NCBI GenBank assembly: GCA_941918925.1
Contig: OW799234.1
Location: 63,344,968 to 63,408,967 of the forward strand
Reading direction: 5' to 3'
DNA length: 64,000 nucleotides
Source: Phyto melanocephala
Taxonomy: Eukaryota; Arthropoda; Insecta; Diptera; Rhinophoridae
The number at the start of each line of letters is the position of its first letter. The stretch's first letter is position 1. Position numbers and translations under genes: made by a program. The notes under the pieces are model-generated. The model ran no database searches. It saw nothing but the letters and a program-made list of their open reading frames with translations, and was not told the origin of the DNA. Shown one piece after another: positions 21,700 to 33,391 of the stretch.

Positions 21700-22685
21700 A
21701 AAAAACTTATGCGAAGCAACTTACTGAATTGTTGAACTTATTGGATTTACCTATCTAAATGTTGCTGCTTCGATGCCTCAGACAACTAAAAAAATTATGT
21801 AACGGATATGTACGATACTGTAAGAAAGATCAAAAATTAAGAAATTCTCATTCCGGAAATTCCGATATGCCTTTCCAATATGGCATTCAAGTTTAAATGA
21901 ATTCAATAACCTATTCCGTTTGCATTCACCGTGACGATTAATAAATCGCCAGGCCAACCCTTGAATGTGTGTGACCTAAATAAATTTAAATGAATGTTTT
22001 TCTCATGATTAAAAAAAACAACAAAGGAAAAATTGTTGTACATCACAAAGTCCTTTAATTAGACGAACGGACAACCCAACTCCCAAATAATTTAACAAAA
22101 ATTAGTATTGATGCATCATCAATAAAAATCTTGTTCGTAATGTAATAAAAGTTGTAGCCATTATTTAAGTAACAAGGTTCTCATTAGCATGCAGAAGCAT
22201 ATTCTTTGAAGATCCGTATAGAAAATAGTTCGAAATTGGTTGATATCTACGAAGGTATAGGAATATTTTTTGGCATTACAAATATCAATACAAATTTACC
22301 ATCCGAACATATTTTTCATCAGTTTCGCTTTAATGGACATTCAGCCACCAACTCACGAATGATAAAAAGAAGATTTCGCATTGTGCATGTTTATTATAAT
22401 TTGAAAAGAAAAACTTAATTTTCCATTTGTGACGTCACACCAGCAAACAAGTGATTGATAACACAAGGGAAAGTTTTGAAAATTTAAATAAAATTCTAAA
22501 ATAAATATTAATAAAAATGAAAAAATAAAGAAACCAAAAAAGTAATGGATTTTTTTGTTTTAATTGAATTCAAACGGGTGAATTACCATATACTTTAGCC
22601 GTAATATGTTTACTATTATTTTCTTTTAATTTATATAAATCTCACTGTTTATGCTTTAATTTTGTTAAGTATTATGCTGATGTGA
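21700..22685. other. unassigned stretch
   Basis: An open frame at 22206-22418 (70 codons) matches nothing I recognise. The surrounding composition resembles old transposon sequence, but no motif could be fixed. Confidence 0.45.
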
Positions 22686-22694
22686 CGCAAAACG

Positions 22695-23470
22695 AACAAA
22701 TTTTTACATTCGAAATGGGTAGTCTTGTTTTTATACTTCTCGCCACTAACTGGTACCCGAAGACTGCGTACCGAAGAAAACCTTGTTGCTGTATCAACCA
22801 GTGTCAATTGTCAACAATTGGGCTTGTGTTATTAGACCACCGGGAAGGTTTTTACGTAAGGACCTTTGTATAAAAGTATGCAAAATAGAGCCGCTTCAAT
22901 AGATGATGCTAGGTTTGTTTGGTAAATGAGCATTAGGAAGATTTAATGAAAGACCAGTTTTCTGTTGAAAAATTTTATTCATCGGCGAAGCTCATTTTTT
23001 GCTCAATGGGTACGTCAACATACAAAATTGCCGATTATGATGTGGAGGGCTGCCATAGGCAGATCAAAAACTTCTAATATACCCTGACAGATGAATAATT
23101 TGATGCGATTTATAGGTCGGCGGTATCATTGGACTCTACTTCTTAAAAAACGCTACAGTTATTGGAACAATGTATCTTGCAGTTTTTCTTGTTTTTCTCC
23201 AAAATTTAAGAACTAGATATGGTTGATATGTGACTGGAAAAAAACATACCATACGGCACGAGATAACATGAACCTATGGAGAGTCGCAGTTGATTGTAAT
23301 TGTTTTTTGTGGGGACTTGTAAAGCCTACTCTGTGCAGGAACAAATCAGACATCAGTTCATATCTAAAAGACAACATAACAGCTGTCATTGCTAAGATAC
23401 CGCCAAAAATTCTTAAAAAAGTAAGCCAAAATTGGAGCTCGCGGACGTACCAGTTTACACTGACTTAATT
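22695..23470 (+). pseudogene. rosa-like mariner transposase, heavily decayed
   Basis: Recognisable pieces in order: RRLRTEENLVAVSTS (about 22752-22800), GKVLRKDLCIKVCKI (about 22840-22890), GEAHFLLNGYVNIQNCR (about 22985-23030, with the first catalytic Asp changed to Gly), GGIIGLYFLKNA (about 23120-23155), and DNITAVIAKIPPKILKKVSQ with NWSSR to 23468. Many stops and shifts. The second and third catalytic segments are lost or unreadable. Confidence 0.7.
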
Positions 23471-23499
23471 ATAATTAATAATAATTTACATCAAATAAC

Positions 23500-24725
23500 T
23501 TTTAATAAGTAGACTGCTGGGGTTAATTTAGCGACCCAAATAAATATTTTATATTTTTTTTTTTTGATTTTGATTTTGAAAATGTAAACTTTTAAAAAAT
23601 CACCCAACATGAATAAAATCTTCTCTTTATGAATGTTCAAGGTTAAAGAAAAAAAAATATTTTTAAAATTTATTCACTTTCACTTACAGATAATTTATTT
23701 CTACATAAAACATAAGTATAATGTCAAGACTAAAAGTAAAAATATTAAAAATCAAAGAGAGTAAGCTTTTAAGATATGATAAACTCTTTCGGGGGTGGGT
23801 CGAATATTCTGTATATTACATTTAGTCATCCTGAATAATGTTTTTTTTTTTATATTTTTTAAATTATATTTTTTGTTGTAAACGAAGACGCCCCTTCCCC
23901 CTGGAATAAGTATCTAAACAAATCTATGTAGCTTGCTCTGTTGCACACGGTGGTGTACTTTTATACTATAGATTTTCCATTTTCAAGAAGTAAGTACAGC
24001 TAAAGCAAATCCAAAGTGGTCATCTTTGACTCAATTTAAGTCCTTATATGCCTAAGCCTGAACTTAGGGGCTAGTTTTTTGTAACAAATTAAAGTTTTTT
24101 GTTTTTTCTTAAAAATCCAAAAAAAAAAATATATATTTTCCCGATTAATATAGTCGTCATCTTTAACATGAATAAAAAGAAAATCAGTGCTTAATGCTTA
24201 CCAGAGACAACTTATGTAACTATACGCAATCCGGAGAAAGAAGACATTGATAATCATTACACAATTATAGGTCATTAACACCGTCTTCATTTCAAATCCA
24301 TATGAGGAGAAAACAACAAATGCACATTTTAAAATTAAAAGACAAGTAATAAAAATTTTCTACTATTCATTAAGATATCAATGGGTTTATACTTTAAAAA
24401 CTCAAATGTCTTCAAACACCACACACATTCAAGCATACGCATTCATTCAGAGAAACCATAAAAATTTAAAAATGACAAAGAAAAAACATCTTGAGCTTTA
24501 AACTATTCACAAAGTCTTGAACAAATTAAAAATCATCATCGAGCCCAATTATGCAAGAAAAACATGTTCTCCATGTCTTAACTTCACGTAGAAGAAAAAA
24601 TTTGGGGAAAAATAAATAGAGGAAAAAATTTTAAATTTTATTGATATGACTATTAAAATATAAGAATAATAACAATAAATTCAAAAAAGATATATATGTA
24701 TGTATGTATATACAGAAGAAAATAT
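23500..24725. other. AT-rich stretch, no gene seen
   Basis: No coding region or window-internal repeat recognised. Confidence 0.6.
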
Positions 24726-24729
24726 ATCC

Positions 24730-25486
24730 AACAAGTAAGAGCCCTATATTCGGCCGTGCCGAATCTTATATACCCATCACAACGTGTAGTCATGCAATAA
24801 CAGTAGTTTGTGTCACCATTTACCCCATATGAAATACGTACATACATATAAAAACATCCCATTGTAAAATTATAAATTCACGTATGTATGTTAAAAAAAC
24901 AAAAAAAAAAAAAAAATAATAATAAAAAAAAAAATTTAAAAAAAAAATTAAAAAAAAATTAAAAAAAAAAATAATAAAAATATATATAATATATAAAATA
25001 AAAAATAAAAAAGAAATTAAAAAAAAAAAATAAAAAAAAAATTAAAAAAAAAAAATTTTTTTGGCTCAGCTGGGATTCGATGCCACGTTTTCCCTAACCA
25101 GTATACACGTTTGTATGTATGTATGTTGTTGTTGTAATGTTGTTTTTGTGAAAAAAAAAAATCGAGGTGGTCGTGGGTTTTTGCGCATATCTCAGTTGTT
25201 GATGTACCGATGTTTCTGATTTTCAATACCGATCTACTCCCGAATATTTCTGATATTCTGATACCTTACCCGGATCCATGCAATGTCGGGGGGCTTCAAA
25301 AAGTTGATTTCAACATACACACGGACAAATGGTCAGACGGACAGAATGACAGGGCTTAATCGACTCCCCTCTTCATAAGCTTTCAGAAAATATATACTTT
25401 ACGGGGTCGGAAATAAAAATTGTAGAAATTTCACACGGAATGACAAACCTATATATACCCTTTTTCACTGTGTGAAGGGTATAAAA
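24730..25486 (+). mobile_element. mini-me/INE-1-like repeat, full copy
   Basis: Starts AACAAGTAAGAGCCCTATAT and ends GTGTGAAGGGTATAAAAA. It is closely similar to the copy at 11007, including GGCTCAGCTGGGATTCGATG, the TTGCGCATATCTCAGTTG segment and ACGGGGTCGGAAAT. Close similarity between these copies suggests relatively recent activity. Confidence 0.85.
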
Positions 25487-25489
25487 ACA

Positions 25490-26400
25490 TCAGCATCATG
25501 TGCACACTCGTTTAAATACATTGAAACTAAAGATGAACGGGTTTATTTGGGTTTGTATACTCAATCGTGTTGTTATTGCTGTTGTTGTTCTTATGTTGTT
25601 TAGGAAATTATTATCTTTGTTTAATGTTTAAGATACGTTTCTTTTTCACTACGTTACAGGGATGCCACAATGAAAAATTTACTTTTAAATATGTAAATGG
25701 AATGTATTAGTAATCTAATATGTTGTTTTATTCTTTAATGCTTAACATCAGTTTTTATAAAAATAATTTTTTGTCTTTAGGGAAAGTTTTTAAAATTATC
25801 AAAAAAAAAAAAAAAATATTATAAATTGTCTTTAAGAAATTTAGGCACAATCTCAAATAAAAAGAAGGGAAACTTGTCAAGTTCTTTAATTATAAAAATA
25901 AAATCTTTAAGACGCTTTGTTGAAATAAGTCTGACTATTTTTTTGTTTTCTTCTTTTCTGAAAATTTTGAGAATCGAATTATTTTTTTTTTTTGTCAAAA
26001 GTTCCTAGTCCATAAAATGTATATTACGTTAACAAAAGCTAACTTAAATCATATTTTGTTTGCTTGTTGTTTGTGTTATAGACCTCCTAAAATATCGGAC
26101 TTTTGTTAAAAGTCCACAGATATATTTTGGAAAAATATTTTTTTTAGATATTATAAAAAAAAAATTATAAAAAGGTGCGTTGAATTTCAATAGATTTGGA
26201 GAAGCATTTTTGCAACAATCTCAAACTAGTGACGTTTAAAAAGCATAATAGAAACTTAGTAACTTGATATACCTAACAAAATATAAATTTTTTTAAAATT
26301 ATTTAGCTTATAACTTTGCTGATTAGTGACTGATTTGTCGCAAATTATTACGAAATTTTTTATAGAAACAAACGAAATAATACTTTTGATGGTAAAAATA
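25490..26400. other. AT-rich stretch, no gene seen
   Basis: No supportable feature; only homopolymer-rich sequence and short spurious frames. Confidence 0.6.
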
Positions 26401-26404
26401 TGTA

Positions 26405-27110
26405 TGGGGAAACACAGTGGGCTGTCGTGTTTATTTGTTTGTATCTCAGAAAGTTATCGGGAGATTGTGTTGGATTTATTTATCGAAGTACTTTAGAATA
26501 TTTCCAACATATTGATACTACACACAGATCTGCAACATGTGCAACATGTGCAACATCTGGGGCCTTCATAAAGTTGATTTCAACATACAGATGGACAATA
26601 CCAGACTTCCCTATTTATAAGCATTTAGAACACATATTTATATCTTTTATATATAAAAGTGAAAATCTGTGTGTGTGTGTTAGCTATAGACTCCGAAACT
26701 GTAAAACCGATCGGACTCAAACTTTGGCAAGTTGTTGTACACATACCAGGAAGTGTTTATGGGAAAAAAAAGTGGGCGGGGCCACGCCCATCAAAAATTA
26801 GTTATGATTTTAAGCTACTTGCACTAGATCGATTTTTCTGAAACTTTGCACTCATATTGAGCTGTCATGACTACATGACTATGTGATTAGAAAAGTAGGC
26901 AGTACCACGCCCATTAAAAAAGTTATAATTTTTAGCTTTTTGTACTTGATATTCAATTAAAATTCAAAATGCATTGTTATTCATTAAGGGGCGTAGCAAC
27001 GCGCGCCGGGCTTTTCTAGTACTTTATAAACTCGAAAATTAATTTTGCAGAAATTACAAACGGTATGTAAAAAAAATATATAAAACTCTGGCATCACTTG
27101 TATAGGTTAT
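26405..27110 (+). mobile_element. mini-me-like repeat interrupted by a Helitron
   Basis: The left part (26405-26642) has TATCTCAGAAAGTTATCGGG, ATATTTCCAACATATTGATA, AGTTGATTTCAACATACAGA and CCTATTTATAAGCATTTAGA. The right part (27020-27110) resumes with TACTTTATAAACTCGAAAAT and GCAGAAATTACAAACGG. Removing 26643-27019 restores the family order across the TATA|TACTTTAT core. Confidence 0.75.
26643..27019 (+). mobile_element. complete non-autonomous Helitron (377 bp)
   Basis: A|TCTTTTATATATAAAAG at the 5' end; a GC-rich hairpin-forming GGCGTAGCAACGCGCGCC near the 3' end, then GGGCTTTTCTAG|T. These are the A|TC...CTAG|T hallmarks of Helitrons. It contains one to two GTGGGCGGGGCCACGCCC units. It shares both ends with the copy at 53781-54404 and the 5' end with 2541-3181. 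Confidence 0.85.
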
Positions 27111-27114
27111 AAAA

Positions 27115-28765
27115 AAACTAATTTTGGTCCAATCGAAACGAAGTGGCTGCAATAGTTTCTCTACGATCACACATGTAAACACTCCCTAATGCAGTCATTC
27201 ACAAAAATACCCAAACCCTAATTTTACGAACATGATTAAGATGACACACATAGTGACAGTAAAACAGGCATCACAACGATAAGTCTATCCAAGCAATAAC
27301 ACTAATTTTAATGATGACGCTGTATGTGTTGTTTTAGTTATTGTTGTTGTCGTTGCTAAGATCTATTTATAAGCCTCTCACAATCAAGATATGATAAAGA
27401 GAGATGTGCATTAAAGAAATTCTTTTCTAGTTTTTATTTTTTTTGTTTTTGATAGACAACAGCATTTTTTACTACTTAATCAAGTCACATTATTAGTGGA
27501 TTTATTGATTAAATTATACTTACGATGGTTGTGTTGGGAAGGGTCAATAAACAAATCTAGCAACAACTACAAATATTGGTAAAAAAAAGTTACATTTTGA
27601 TCTAACAGAAAATTATGTATAACAAATAAAAATGTTTTCATTTTAGACAGTGGTTTTCAAAACACATGTCTGCAATTCCTGCCTAAGTCATATTTGTTTC
27701 TATGGGGGACATATAAATTTATCTGAATATAGTTTTTATTAAAATTGTTTTTATCGAACTTTTTGCTCATTAGTTTGGTATTTTTTTTATAAAGCTATCA
27801 AGGTTTTCAAATTCGGTAATTTCTGAAACATATTTTTAAAACAAACCCCTCCTTATATTTCCCTGAATTCGGCTATACAATATTGCTAATATAAAAAATC
27901 CTTTGCACTTATCACAACTAAATTTTTTCATAGACTTAACTGAAACTAGGCATACAATTACATTTGTATTATATAGCTAATAATCTAGATTAATACAAAT
28001 TCTTTTTACAATTGTCATAAACGCGGGCAGATGTTACGTAGCAGCGAATAATTTCTAACTTGATTGATTATAGAAAATTGTCGATTATTATTCAACACAA
28101 CACTTTTTCCTTTAATCGCATGTTGTAGTTTTTCGGGTTGAAGCTTTTTAAAAATTTTATATATAAAAGTGAAACTGCTGGTCCCATCTTTGTTAAATCA
28201 TATTAAATGAAATTTTTAATAAAGCAAAAGTTTCGCTTCTTATTCGAAATAGGGTTGATTTGTTTGTAGAATTGTCCCCAGAAATTTTTTTTAATAAAAC
28301 TAATTTTTATGCTCAATTTAGAATAAATTTTTATTGACAAACCAACTGTGCTGCTTGTTTTCCAACACAAATTTCATATATGCAAAACAACTCACTTAAC
28401 ATGTTTGCCAGCAAAACATGTCAAAAATTGGCTATTGAATTCTAGGACGTATATTTATACATATTTTAGATGTGAAATTGTATGAAAAAATCCGTTACTT
28501 CAAAGTTCTGCTTAATTACTTAAGAATAAATTTGCTATTTGTTTTAAAAAATTTTCTGTTTATAAAAAATCTAGTCAAATTTATTCATCAGAAAGTCTTG
28601 ATTCGTCAGCTGATAATTTTTTTCTTCACTTTAAACTTCACCTGTTAAAGTCTATAAATAAAAATAGGTGTATAGATGAATAAATATGCCTTGCAGAAAA
28701 ATATTGAAAAATATTTATACAAAAAAATTATTATTTATTGAATCCTTTTTTATTTGCTTACCCGC
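27115..28765. other. AT-rich stretch; Helitron 5' scrap near 28158
   Basis: TTATATATAAAAGTGAAACTG at 28158-28180 matches the first 20 bases of the Helitron at 53781, then homology stops. Nothing else recognised. Confidence 0.5.
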
Positions 28766-29032
28766 CACCAAGTCGAATTCATACAGGTGAAATTATCAGC
28801 CCTGCTGATGGGGAAAATTGGCTGGCTTCGCCTTTTAACTTAAATGTACTTATTTGATAATCAATTAAACTTCATTTATATATATTTGTGGCTTTTGCGT
28901 CATTAATGTGTTTCAAAAAATTGTATCCTTTTTTATAACAAAATTCTATTATATTTGATATGTCATAACAGCTTTTCCATCCCTGATATACGAATTGGCC
29001 TTAACATAAAACATCCCCTCAAAAGTTGCTTT

Positions 29033-29058
29033 CAAGGCAAATTTATCAATCCACCTTG
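29033..29058 (+). mobile_element. 26-bp micro-copy of the CAAGGC family with perfect 8-bp target duplication
   Basis: CAAGGCAAATTTAT (compare the family start CAAGGCGAATTCAT) runs straight into a CCACCTTG end. GTTGCTTT abuts both sides exactly (29025-29032 and 29059-29066). The same position in the intact relatives reads GTTGCTTTGTTG without the insert. It is either an extreme internal deletion or incomplete repair after transposition. Confidence 0.75.
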
Positions 29059-29070
29059 GTTGCTTTGTTC

Positions 29071-29450
29071 CAAGGCATATCCATAAGGTATATGCAACGG
29101 CGAATTGATACAACAAAGCAACTTTTAATGGGATGTTTTATGACAAGGCCAATTCGTATATCAGGGATGGAAAAGTTGTTTTTACATATTAAATATAATA
29201 AAATTTTATTAAAAAAAAGGATATAAATTTTGTAAACACATTATTAATGACGCAAAAGCAACAAATATACATAAATTAAGCACATTTTTTTATCAAAAAA
29301 GTACACTCAAGTTAATTGTTTAATACCGAAACCAAAATCACATTTCCTATCCCTGCATTAATAAATGAAATCAAGACGACTTAAACCAATTTTGACAAAA
29401 CGTTTCCCAATCAGCTGGGCTGATAATTTCACCTGTATGAATTCGCCTTG
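29071..29450 (-). mobile_element. hAT-like MITE, CAAGGC family, copy 2 (380 bp)
   Basis: CAAGGCATATCCATAAGG at the left and TGTATGAATTCGCCTTG at the right. CTTTGTTC and CTTTGTTT flank it (7 of 8). Inserted into copy 1 in reverse orientation. Confidence 0.85.
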
Positions 29451-29499
29451 CTTTGTTTCATCAATTCGCCGTTGCATATACCTGTATGAATACGCCTTG

Positions 29500-30000
29500 C
29501 CTGCCACTGTATCATCATGAATTCATAAAATATTGCTTGTTTTTAATGCAATAGTAGGCTTTGTTATATTTCGATCATATTTTCAAAGCCATATTGACAT
29601 TAAGCAAATATTTTAACAATTAAGGTTGACCGCAATTTTTTTATAAATATTTATTCAATTGTATGTGATTTTCCTTATACTGAATGTGGTAAAAATTATA
29701 TGACAATTAATTTTATTATAATTGGTTTAAATTAAGAAAATTTGGAATTAAATCAATATTTATTTGTAAATATTAGAATAAAAATATAAATATACATATG
29801 TATGTATGTATGAATGTATATTAGTATGTCAATTTTTGAAATAAGTTTTAATAATTTCACATAAAGAATTTAATGCAAAAGTTATGTTGAAATCAAGCAA
29901 ACAAAAGAACTTTCTCAACTCTTGCTTTGAATTTTGTACGAAATAACTTTTGATCATGGTGCAATTAGAAAAGGTGGTTGCAGTTGATGTTAATATAACA
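29500..30000. other. AT-rich stretch, no gene seen
   Basis: Nothing recognised except a TACATATGTATGTATGTATG run near 29793. Confidence 0.6.
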
Positions 30001-30004
30001 TATA

Positions 30005-30302
30005 CAGTGAATCTCCCTTAACGGACACTTCCCATAAGACGGACATTGTTGTCAGGTCCCGGCAGCGCTCCATAAGAAAAGCTTTGAACAGACGCTTCTC
30101 GTTAGCGAACGCGAATACCCGCTTCATAAGAAAATATTCTCTTGGATGATTTTGAGCCTGATAATGATTTGCCATTAAACCTAGTAGACAAAATAGAGAA
30201 GAGATGTTGACTTAAATTTTTAGTTTTCTCTTGACAGGACAGCCCATTTGTACGAACACATTTCAATGGACCTTCAGAGTCCGCTCAAGAGACATCCTAC
30301 TG
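30005..30302. mobile_element. pogo/Tigger-like MITE (298 bp)
   Basis: The left end CAGTGAATCTCCCTTAACGG then ACACTTCC pairs with the right end, whose complement is CAGTAGGATGTCTCTTGAGC then GGACTCTG. TA flanks both sides (30003-30004, 30303-30304). CAGT starts, CTTAACGGACA-type ends and a TA duplication are typical of pogo/Tigger elements. The 61-codon minus-strand frame inside is not a recognisable protein. Confidence 0.65.
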
Positions 30303-30304
30303 TA

Positions 30305-30870
30305 TGTTATTTTTGAAATTTCAAAAGAAACAGCTAATGATCCGCTGATCTATTGCAGCAACCTAATTATCTTTACCCTGCTTGTGTTCATATTATTTGA
30401 TACGAAATATAATCTTGCTTGGGTAAGTAGCACATTTAAACACTTCTTAAACTCCTTAAAAACTAAACCGAGTTTAATAGGATCTAGAAAAATTCAATTT
30501 AAATGATATATTTTATTTGTTACCAAAATTGCTTCTATAATGTGAGCGTAAACTGCGTAACAAGAAATCGAGAATAAGAAGTGCTTAATGTAAATATGCC
30601 TTAAGTACTTTCTTCATACATTTACTTAAAATGAATTCAGTTATTTTGCCAGATTGCTGCATACATTCACACATGTATGTTTATATGTACGTAAGCAAAA
30701 TTTAGAAAATTTTTACTAAAAAGAATTAAAGCCGACAATCATCATTATCGTCATCATCAGTATTGTTGCTTTCATTGTGTCCAGTGATTGTTAATTTCAA
30801 AAATACTTTTAAATGTGCGTGCTACTTGTACGAATGAGATGAAGTTAAAATTAAACAATTTTTTTTTTGT
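30305..30870. other. AT-rich stretch, no gene seen
   Basis: The 91-codon frame overlapping from 30231 has no recognised domain and begins inside the pogo-like element. Confidence 0.5.
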
Positions 30871-30882
30871 TTTCGGTACAAT

Positions 30883-31260
30883 CAAGGCGAATTCATGCAG
30901 GTGAAATTATCAGCCCAGCTGATTGTGAAACATTTTGTCAAAATTGGTTGAATTCGCTTTGATTTCATTTATTAATGCAGGGATAGGAAATGTGATTTTG
31001 GTTTCGGTATTAAACAATTAACTTGAGTGTACTTTTTTGACAATAAATGTGCTTAATTTATGTATATTTTTTGCTTTTACGTCTTAAATAATGTGTTTAA
31101 AAAATTTATATTCTGTTTTTAATCAAATTTTATTATATTTAATATGTAAAAACAACTTTTCCATCCCTGATATACGAATTGGCCTTGACATAAAACATCC
31201 CATGAAAAGTTGCTTTGTTGTATCAATTCGCCGTTGCATATACCTTATGGATATGCCTTG
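30883..31260 (+). mobile_element. hAT-like MITE, CAAGGC family, copy 3 (378 bp), perfect 8-bp duplication
   Basis: CAAGGCGAATTCATGCAGGTG at the left, TATGGATATGCCTTG at the right. GGTACAAT occurs immediately before (30875-30882) and after (31261-31268). The subterminal TATCAGCCCAGCTGATT module is intact. This copy fixes the element borders for the family. Confidence 0.9.
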
Positions 31261-31374
31261 GGTACAATTAAGCAATATATTACAACGCGGTTATGACTAA
31301 ATTAAATTAACATGGTTTAAACATAAAAACAAAATAGAATGTTGGCTTAAAGGTTTGAAAAAATTATTAAAATA

Positions 31375-32555
31375 AAACAAAACAAATAAGGCCGTGCCAA
31401 ATCTGATAAAACCTATCAGCATCATGTAGATAGGTATAACGATCAAATTTAAGCGTATCCTAGATTTCAGAATTAATGCTATAACCTAATTTACTTTATT
31501 ACTTTTTCGAACGTAAAATCCGTAATTATTATATTTGACCCATATACCCACCATTTTACTTTGAACAACATAATGGATTTTAACTTTTTCATAGTTTACT
31601 GTATTGTACTGATAAAGATCTTTCCTTTAATACCAATAATAAGGGAGTTAAATATATATTTTAACCACTCATGTTGGCGGCCACCATCATGTTTAAAGTT
31701 TTTTTTTAGTTTTTTATATCTTAAATGTTGGGCGATGGAGGAACATGGCAGAAAATGACAAAGCACTGATGTCGGAAAAGTGACAAAAACACTATGGGGT
31801 GACCCAAATCTTGGGAAATCAAAGGTGATTCTGAGACTAAGTCTACCAACACTTAGAAGACTAACCAGTGTAATTACAGGTCATACGGAGTTGAGAACCC
31901 ATTTAGCTCGCATGAAATTGTCTAAGGAAACAACATGTAGAGCATGCGAGGAAGAGGATGAGACTTTGGTACACTACCTCTGTCATTGTCCTGCGTTTGT
32001 GTATATTAGACGCGGAGATACATAAGGAATTACATTGAGGGGACTGAGTTCTTGGACTAGTCCGTTATTTATGGGAAATTATGTTAATGTTTTTGTTTGG
32101 GAATTCCATTTTTCATATGGAGCGCACAGCATGCCAACTGGGCATAAGTGTATACCTGTCATGGGTTTGGGCTTTGCCCCTCCTTTTAAACCTAACCTAG
32201 ATTTTTATATTGTCCTAGTCAATCATTTGATCTTAGTGATGAAAAATGTTAATTTTTTGTTAAAAATATTTTCATGTCTCGAAAAGTTGTTGGGCGATTG
32301 TGCTAGATTGCAATGGCGATTCATTCCCGGATATTTGCATAAGATTAACACCAGTTACAGATCTATGCAATATATGTGGGGGCCTCTAAAAGTTGATTCC
32401 AACAAACAAACCAAAACACTGACATTGTTTAATAGACACCCCTATTTATAAGCTTTCAACACAAAAATATATTATTTAAGGTCGGAAATGAATATTGTAG
32501 AGATTACAAAAGGTTATATGTATATCAGTTGGCACCAGAGGTGAAGGGTGTCAAG
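31375..32555 (+). mobile_element. decayed mini-me-like repeat interrupted by a LINE fragment
   Basis: Left: AACAAATAAGGCCGTGCCAA and ATCATGTAGATAGGTATAA. Right (32260-32550): CGAAAAGTTGTTGGGCGATT, TTCATTCCCGGATATTT, CCTCTAAAAGTTGATTCCAAC, AGGTCGGAAATGAATATTG and GGTGAAGGGTGTCAAG. The right part is closest to the copy at 618-1357. The LINE piece 31740-32200 lies between. Confidence 0.6.
31740..32200 (+). pseudogene. LINE ORF2 C-terminus (zinc-knuckle region) and 3' end
   Basis: The frame 31780-32025 reads TKTLWGDPNLGKSK, LPTLRRLTSVITGHTELRTH, LARMKLSKETTCRACEEEDE and TLVHYLCHCPAFVYIRR. The CRACEEE...HYLCHC block is the terminal CxxC-HxxxC knuckle that follows RNase H in I/LOA-type LINEs. The 3' sequence (AGCATGCCAACTGGGCATAAG ... 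CCTAACCTAG at 32191-32200) matches the LINE at 9851-10810, so it is the same family but 5' truncated further. Confidence 0.8.
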
Positions 32556-32559
32556 AAAA

Positions 32560-33390
32560 TTGTTTGACATTTGAAAGTAAATATACCGAAACCAAATGAC
32601 TTGTTTTTGCACATCGTCGTTTTATACTATGTTTTCGTGATAGCAAGAAAACACATTTTATTTTGTTTCTTTTCATTACACTTATGCATAGCGGCAATTG
32701 TATTGAAACAATCACCCCTTTTCTATTAGGCGCCGTCAACGTAGTTTTCTATCAGTTGTTGTAAATTCGATTTCCAATGTCAATATCACCTCCTTTAGTA
32801 TTCTGTAAACAAATTTTACGTTGATGTTGCCTTTAATTGATTTTGATTTTGTCCTGGTTGTTTTTAGTGTTGCGTTAAAAAAAAAGTAGGAAAAAGCATT
32901 AGAGAAAAAAATATTATAAAAAAAGAAATGGAAATTTTAAGTTACCAATCGATAAACAACAGTCAACGTCGTCTTAAAACAGTTAGGGAATACCAAATTA
33001 GCATTGACGTTGTATTAGAGTGATGTTGTCACCAAATTGACAAGGATGTTGGTGACGCCAAAGAGAATGTGGGTGAGTCAAGATATCCTTAAACGGTTTG
33101 GTGGATAGATGTATGACCAATAAAAAGGTTAAAAAAATTAAAAAAAAAAACTTTACATACTTAAGCCATCGTGTCGAAGCAGCAATAATACATATATGTG
33201 AACATTCCTATATTTTTTCCTACATAGGAATTACCAAATGAAACAAAAGTAAGCACAGTTATTGATTATTTTCTCTAACAGAAATTAAGCGACTTATTTT
33301 GTCTTTTAAAAATTTCCAACGTACTTTAGTTTTTGTCATCATTATTTGCATAATCATTTTAACACTGTATGTGGCACAGATAAATTTAAC
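32560..33390. other. AT-rich stretch downstream of the candidate gene
   Basis: No repeat recognised. It would contain the 3' flank of the minus-strand gene at 33392-33670; no canonical AATAAA was found within about 120 bp after its stop codon. Confidence 0.5.
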
Positions 33391-33391
33391 T

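Larger units (their letters stand above)
28769..29499 (+). mobile_element. hAT-like MITE, CAAGGC family, copy 1, containing two later insertions
   Basis: Starts CAAGTCGAATTCATACAGG and ends TGAATACGCCTTG. Flanks CCCGCCAC and CCTGCCAC match at 7 of 8. Two family members are inserted in it: a 26-bp micro-copy at 29033-29058 and a full copy in the opposite orientation at 29071-29450. Removing both leaves about 309 bp; the left arm also lacks about 60 bp present in other copies. Confidence 0.8.

Noticed and set aside
26400..26841. 133-codon frame and overlapping frames
   Set aside because: They cross the mini-me-like/Helitron boundary and are explained by the two repeats.
32035..32451. 138-codon plus-strand frame
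   Set aside because: It spans the LINE 3' end and the mini-me-like 3' half; no domain, and two unrelated repeats are joined.
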